In this document: positions 59,353 through 64,000 of the stretch, piece by piece
Numbering within the stretch: position 1 is the stretch's first letter
Layout: each line of letters begins with the position of its first letter
Assembly: GCA_964017195.1 (NCBI GenBank)
Contig: OZ024891.1
Span: 10,019,182-10,083,181 of the forward strand
Source of the DNA: Siderastrea radians
Taxonomy: Eukaryota; Cnidaria; Anthozoa; Scleractinia; Rhizangiidae
DNA: 64,000 nucleotides
Reading direction: 5' to 3'
The notes under the pieces: generated by a model
What the model saw: only the letters and a program-made list of their open reading frames with translations
Databases searched by the model: none
What the model was told of the DNA's origin: nothing
Program-made: the position numbers and the translations under genes

Positions 59353-61347
59353 CTAATGTAACAAAAAAGAGGGAAACAGCAGGTTTTTTTCAGACAATAG
59401 ACTCAACAAATCTAGGCGCTCGGGAAAACTAAAAATTGTTCCAATGAGCGACAAAAATATAATGATATCAAAAACCTATAGCTTGCATCTAATCTTACTT
59501 CTTTTATTTTCAAGGCTAAATGCATGTGGTTCTTTGCAGTCTCTTTAGTCAACTTACGAAACAGTCTAGAAACATCATCCGCCTTCAAGCTTGGGATACG
59601 TTTGCCTGAATGCCCGTCTTTCGTTATACAAGAGAACCTTTCGAATGGATAAGTACAACTTTACACGCCCTTTGATTATTTTAACACAGTTAAGAGAGTG
59701 TTTAACAGAAAAACGTGGTCTAACCATTTTTTGACAGGGCAACCGCGTTGAGAAATATTTTTTGAAGTACTTTCCTACGTGGTCTCTCTTTCAAGCTGTT
59801 TTTTTTTTCTTTTCTCTCTTGTAATTCTTTTTATACTACTATATAAATTTTAAAAACCAGTTTAAGACGTCGTTCAAACAATCGACCCAGTGTACAAGTT
59901 CCATGCCGTCTCAAATGCTATGATAACTGCCGTTAAAGTGGAACACCAATTGCTTACCACATCAAGCATAGTTTTGTTATAAACTTATTTTCTATTTTCT
60001 GTTTAGTTCACTCTTACCTCCACCAGTAAAGAACCCTGTCAAAAGAAAAAAAAATTTACGTATTACATACGTGATGGCGTGAAAAATGGCGGAGAACCCT
60101 GAAATTTGATGATTTAACTGAAAGCTATTGAATAGTACTTCCTGGCGGAGTGGCTTGTAGGAGTGTGTGGATGATATAAGTAAGTGTTCATTCACACTTC
60201 TGACCAGCTATACAGAGAACTCTCGAGACTGTGGACAGAAAACTTAAGTGTGGCCATTCACAGCGACCAGCTATCTCGAAGTTGTGTACTTTTTGCTGGC
60301 GTTGTACACGATTGATTCTACTTTTCATTATCTGAATGGAATCATCAAGTATGATCACCGAGATGAAAGTTATTGAGCAGTTATTTTCTTCGGTTATTTT
60401 TTATTTTATTTTAATATGAATAAAAAGCGAACTGCGGTGACGAACATGACAAGACAACGCATGTTGTAAAAACATTGATTTATGAACTTAACGCTTCGTA
60501 ACCTTCATCATACATCCTCAGAAGTGACCGTTGGGAAAATTACAAATAATTTTTTTTTGCTTTGATTTAATTACTAGAGATTAAAATGATCTGTGGATGA
60601 TGAAGCCTAGAAGCTATTTTAATGAACAATGCTTTCTTGTATGTTTTTTAAATACATTTTTTAAAGTGAAATTTGTCAATGTCTGGTACTTTTTTTCTTA
60701 CGAGAGGTACAAAATTAAGAAAATAGGGAAAGTCTCATACACTTGAAGGGTGGGAATGTTTGCTAACCGTAGCGAAATATCATTCAACTACTTCTCACAC
60801 TTAGTTTCGTGAAACAATGGTCAACGCTAAAAGAAGGGTGCTATGATTAAAATGAAGATCAGTGAAAATTAACCTCTACACTTACCCACTACTATCAGTA
60901 GCAGAAGAAACGCTGCTGGGTGCATTTCGATTTCGATGCTTCTGCTTCGGAACCTTGTGATGAATGGGATAGATGTCTTCCAATCTCGGATTTTATGGAC
61001 TGTGTCAACTTCAATTCACGCGACGTGTAACAGGTATATTTGCTTCATGACATATTTCATGGCTGATGTTTACTTTATTCTAAACGTTTCCACGGCGAAT
61101 ATCAGACAGGGTGCAAAGTTGATATTTACAGTATTTCTAATGAATCATGATATGTTTTCTCCCAATCATGTGCACTGATCATTTTACAATAATATTAAAT
61201 ATACAGTCATTTCAGCTGTGATATTACGAAATCCATTGGGCTTGTTGGGTAACAATTCATGTAACGTGAAATCGAGTAGATTTGTTGTTTCAATTTAATG
61301 GCGCGGCTGGATTGGATAAAAAAGTAATAAAAAATAAAAGGATTTTG
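59353..61347. repeat. Right copy of the segmental duplication, intron-like part
   Basis: Aligns with 617-3094, minus the insertion at 743-1184. The open stretch 60936-61178 is conserved with 2679-2933 but has no recognisable domain and runs opposite to the trefoil exon. It may be chance or an unrecognised exon. Confidence 0.75.
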
Positions 61348-64000
61348 CCACATTTGATTTTTGAACAAGTTAGACATAAAACGTCACTTGAAATGTTTGC
61401 TTAGCGTTGTACTGATTATCTTAGAGGAAATTATACCTCGTAATAGCTTGCAATGGTTTAACGTTTTCTGGGTACATGTCCGACCTTCCCGTGCCAGTTT
61501 TGTGAGAGTAATGTGAGCGTAAGTTAGACTTTATAGCACTAATTGATGAGCAAAAAGCAATACAGTGCACATTGACGTATAGTTACGGCAGACACCCTTT
61601 TTTCGCCATGCAAGTCCAACATTTGAGTCTCAGTGATACTATCATCAAATGAATTGTTCTTCTAAATAACAAATAAGGATTTGTATCTTCAGTTTTTCTC
61701 CTGATGTCTCATTCACTGTGCAATAAATTTCAATGCAGGAAGTCGCTGTTACAAATTTTGGACACTTTAACGATCTTATGTTTAAATTTTACGACGTTAA
61801 CTCCGAACTGCATGAATAAACTGAGTAGTTTTTAGGTCGAAGCTACAATCTTGGCTTAATTGCTTATTTACACTCTGTAATCTATTGGTAAGTCGTTCAT
61901 AAGTCCATAAGTAGAGACAAAAATCTAACTTAGATATTGGCAATTAGTATATACCAAACCAGTAAATAGTGTTTTTCGTGCGCTCTGACTGGCTACTCAA
62001 AATCGGGATAGTATCTGATATCCACCTCTTGATATTTTTCTTTTGGATTTGCCAAACGAGTCTTCCCTCATTTCCGGTCAGAAAAAAGGAACTATCTTGT
62101 ACTGGATATTCACTAGTTTTGTATACCACACTGGTTTCTCTCTTTTCATTTTTTTGTTTTAGGTATTGATGACCCAATTACAGTTAAGTCACACGCTCTT
62201 TATTTCTCGGATTCTTTCGTATACACAGTGATGTTAAGCCTTTCAGCCTCAGTAGTGAAAAGTATCTAATTTTTCTCCTTAGAGTATCACCACGTGATTT
62301 AACAAACAGGACACGAGAATAAAGAAAATGATCACCAAAGACAAAATGCTGTTTAGTCAAATACTCCCAACTAGTAACATAACAGAACAGTAAGCAGAAC
62401 ATACAAGTTGATGTTAAGGCTTAAAGGGGCTTTCACCCCTGGAATCAAACGCCCTTTTGAGTATGTGGAAGAAACCCTAAAGTGAGTTACTGTACAATTG
62501 AAAGTTATGGAATAGTACTTTCCTGTAATGTTGTTTATTATACTGTTTAAGGTGTTTCTAACTTTTGAGTCTGTAAATGAACTCCTAAAATTTAACCACT
62601 AAGGTGAAAACTCTTGAGCAGTACTTCATGTGCTCTAACAAGGTGGCTCTAGCTTTTTAGTCCGTGGATAAAACCCGACTGACTGAAATAGTGATTATTG
62701 AAATAAAATATCACTAACGAATGCTTCCTTGATATGTTGCTGTGTGTTATTATCAAGGTGGTTCTACTTTATAAAAGTCTAGCGAGCAGTACTTTTGTGT
62801 TGTGGCGTTTATTTCTCAATATTTTGCAAACTGATTATCATCATGATATTGGTCACATTCAAAACTGAATCCTGGGACCTGGATGAAAACGTGAAAAGAT
62901 AAAAGCTTGCACATAAAGGAAATCTTTTATTTTTGGCGTCAAGAACAAGCTAGGCGACACATTACCTCTACTGTAAAGCAGCTGGTCATACAGTATGTGT
63001 CGATTCTCTCAAAAATAAAACAAAACGAGATTAATAAGAAACCTAAATCCAGAGTAAACGTTCAGTATTTTGAATAATTTAGAGTTTCCCCCTTTTCTAG
63101 TTTTAGACATTCGTTATCATACTGCACCTAAACCGAAAACAAAGTTGCAGTGTTTGCCTGCCACATTTGATTTTTGAACAAGTTAGACATAAAACGTGAC
63201 TTGAAATGTTTGCTTTAAGGGTTGTATTTGTTATCTTAGAAGAAATTATACCCCGTAATGGCTTGCAATGGTTTTAGTGTTTTCTGGGTACATATCCCGT
63301 GCCAGTTTTATGAGAGTAATGAGAGCGTAAGTCAGACTTTATAGCGCTAATTGATGAGTGAAAAGCAATGCAGTGCATATTGACGTATAGTTACGGCAGA
63401 CACCCTTTTTTCGCCACACAAGTCCAACATTTGAGTCTCAGTGATACAATCATCAAATGAATTGTTCTTCTAAATAACAAATAAGGATTTGTATCTTCAG
63501 TTTTTCTGCTGATGTCATGTTCACTGTGCAATAAATTTCAATGCAGGAAGTCGCTGTTACAAATTTTTGGACATTTTATTTACGCTCTGTAATCTATTGG
63601 TAAGTCGTTCATAAGACCATAAGTAGAGACAAAAATCTAACTTAGATGTTGTCAATTAGTATATTCTAAACCAGTAAGTAGTGTTTTTCGTGCGCTCTGA
63701 CTGGCTACTCAAACTCGGGATAGTATCTGATATTCGGCACCTCCTGATTTTTTTTTAAAGATTTTGTATGCGAATCTTCCATCATTTCTCAGAAAAAAAG
63801 GACGTATGTACACTACACCGGTTTCTTTCTTCTTCCTTTTTTATTTTAGGTATAGGTGACGCAGTTACAGTTAAGTCACACGCTCTTTGTTTCTCGGATT
63901 CTTTCGTATACACAGTGATGTTAGAGCCTTTCAGCCTGAGTAGTGACAAGTATGTAATTTTTCTCCTTAGAGTATCTCTACTTGATTTAACAAACAGGAC
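61348..64000. repeat. Tandem copies of a 1.8-kb dispersed repeat
   Basis: A segment starting cacatttgattttt(g)aac at about 61347 recurs at about 63165. Later landmarks (agtaaatagtgtttttcgtg; tcacacgctctttatttctc) recur at about 61960 and 63680, and at 62190 and 63880. The same family lies at 21050-22820, giving at least three copies. No coding sequence seen. Each unit ends in a pyrimidine tract with 'ttttag', like an intron end. Confidence 0.75.

Overview
The window is a piece of an animal nuclear genome, AT-rich and packed with transposons. The repeat mix fits a marine invertebrate, most likely an anthozoan cnidarian: L1/Tx1-like and CR1/L2-like LINEs, a Penelope-type reverse transcriptase, many short inverted-repeat elements, a trefoil-domain gene with a proline-rich minisatellite, and a 2A-like motif in a LINE. 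The species call is inference. No rRNA, CRISPR array or bacterial operon is present.

The centrepiece is a Polinton/Maverick (adintovirus-like) element at 28558-52989, about 24.4 kb. It has inverted terminal repeats of about 235 bp and a perfect 6-bp target duplication (ctcatg) at 28552-28557 and 52990-52995. It carries an integrase with chromodomain, a double-jelly-roll-type major capsid protein, an adenain/Ulp1-type protease, a packaging ATPase and three 'SFYVTL'-type minor-capsid-like proteins (one broken by an amber stop). It also has a parvovirus-type phospholipase A2, a GRF zinc-finger protein, several short basic virion-type peptides, a SLOG-domain protein and a two-helix membrane protein. 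The protein-primed DNA polymerase is not intact: an N-terminal domain survives as a separate ORF (31982-32509), and only duplicated scraps of the catalytic region remain near the left end (29318-29775) on the other strand. The virion-side genes therefore outlive the replication gene. Five short basic proteins share a Q-x-G-G motif after a poly-Arg/Lys leader, and a sixth has M-R-G-G; these look like maturation sites for the encoded protease. A tRNA-like, pol III-type cassette sits between the protease and ATPase genes. Two later insertions are nested inside: a 1033-bp TIR element with ATT duplications (43966-44998) and a LINE with an in-frame reverse-transcriptase deletion (about 49567-52127).

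Left of the Polinton: 1-3094 is one copy of a segmental duplication whose other copy is 58126-61347. Each copy holds a trefoil-domain exon on the minus strand followed by a proline-rich minisatellite. The right copy has clean phase-1 splice sites; the left copy has a nonsense codon in the trefoil CCW motif. At 7590-10926 the two halves of one transposase-like gene lie divergently on opposite strands, suggesting an inversion. A 4244-bp unit is tandemly duplicated with no difference noticed by eye (10962-15205 and 15206-19443); it carries a pogo-type MITE, an L1/Tx1 LINE remnant and a tRNA-Thr-derived SINE. From 19444 to 28557 there are diffuse repeats, an inverted-repeat pair enclosing a Penelope-like RT fragment, and a hAT-like MITE.

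Right of the Polinton: a foldback element (53333-53516), non-coding repeats, a long gene-poor stretch (54300-58000), the intact trefoil exon, and a family of about 1.8-kb repeats at 61348-64000 that also occurs near 21000-22800 and 53520-54290.
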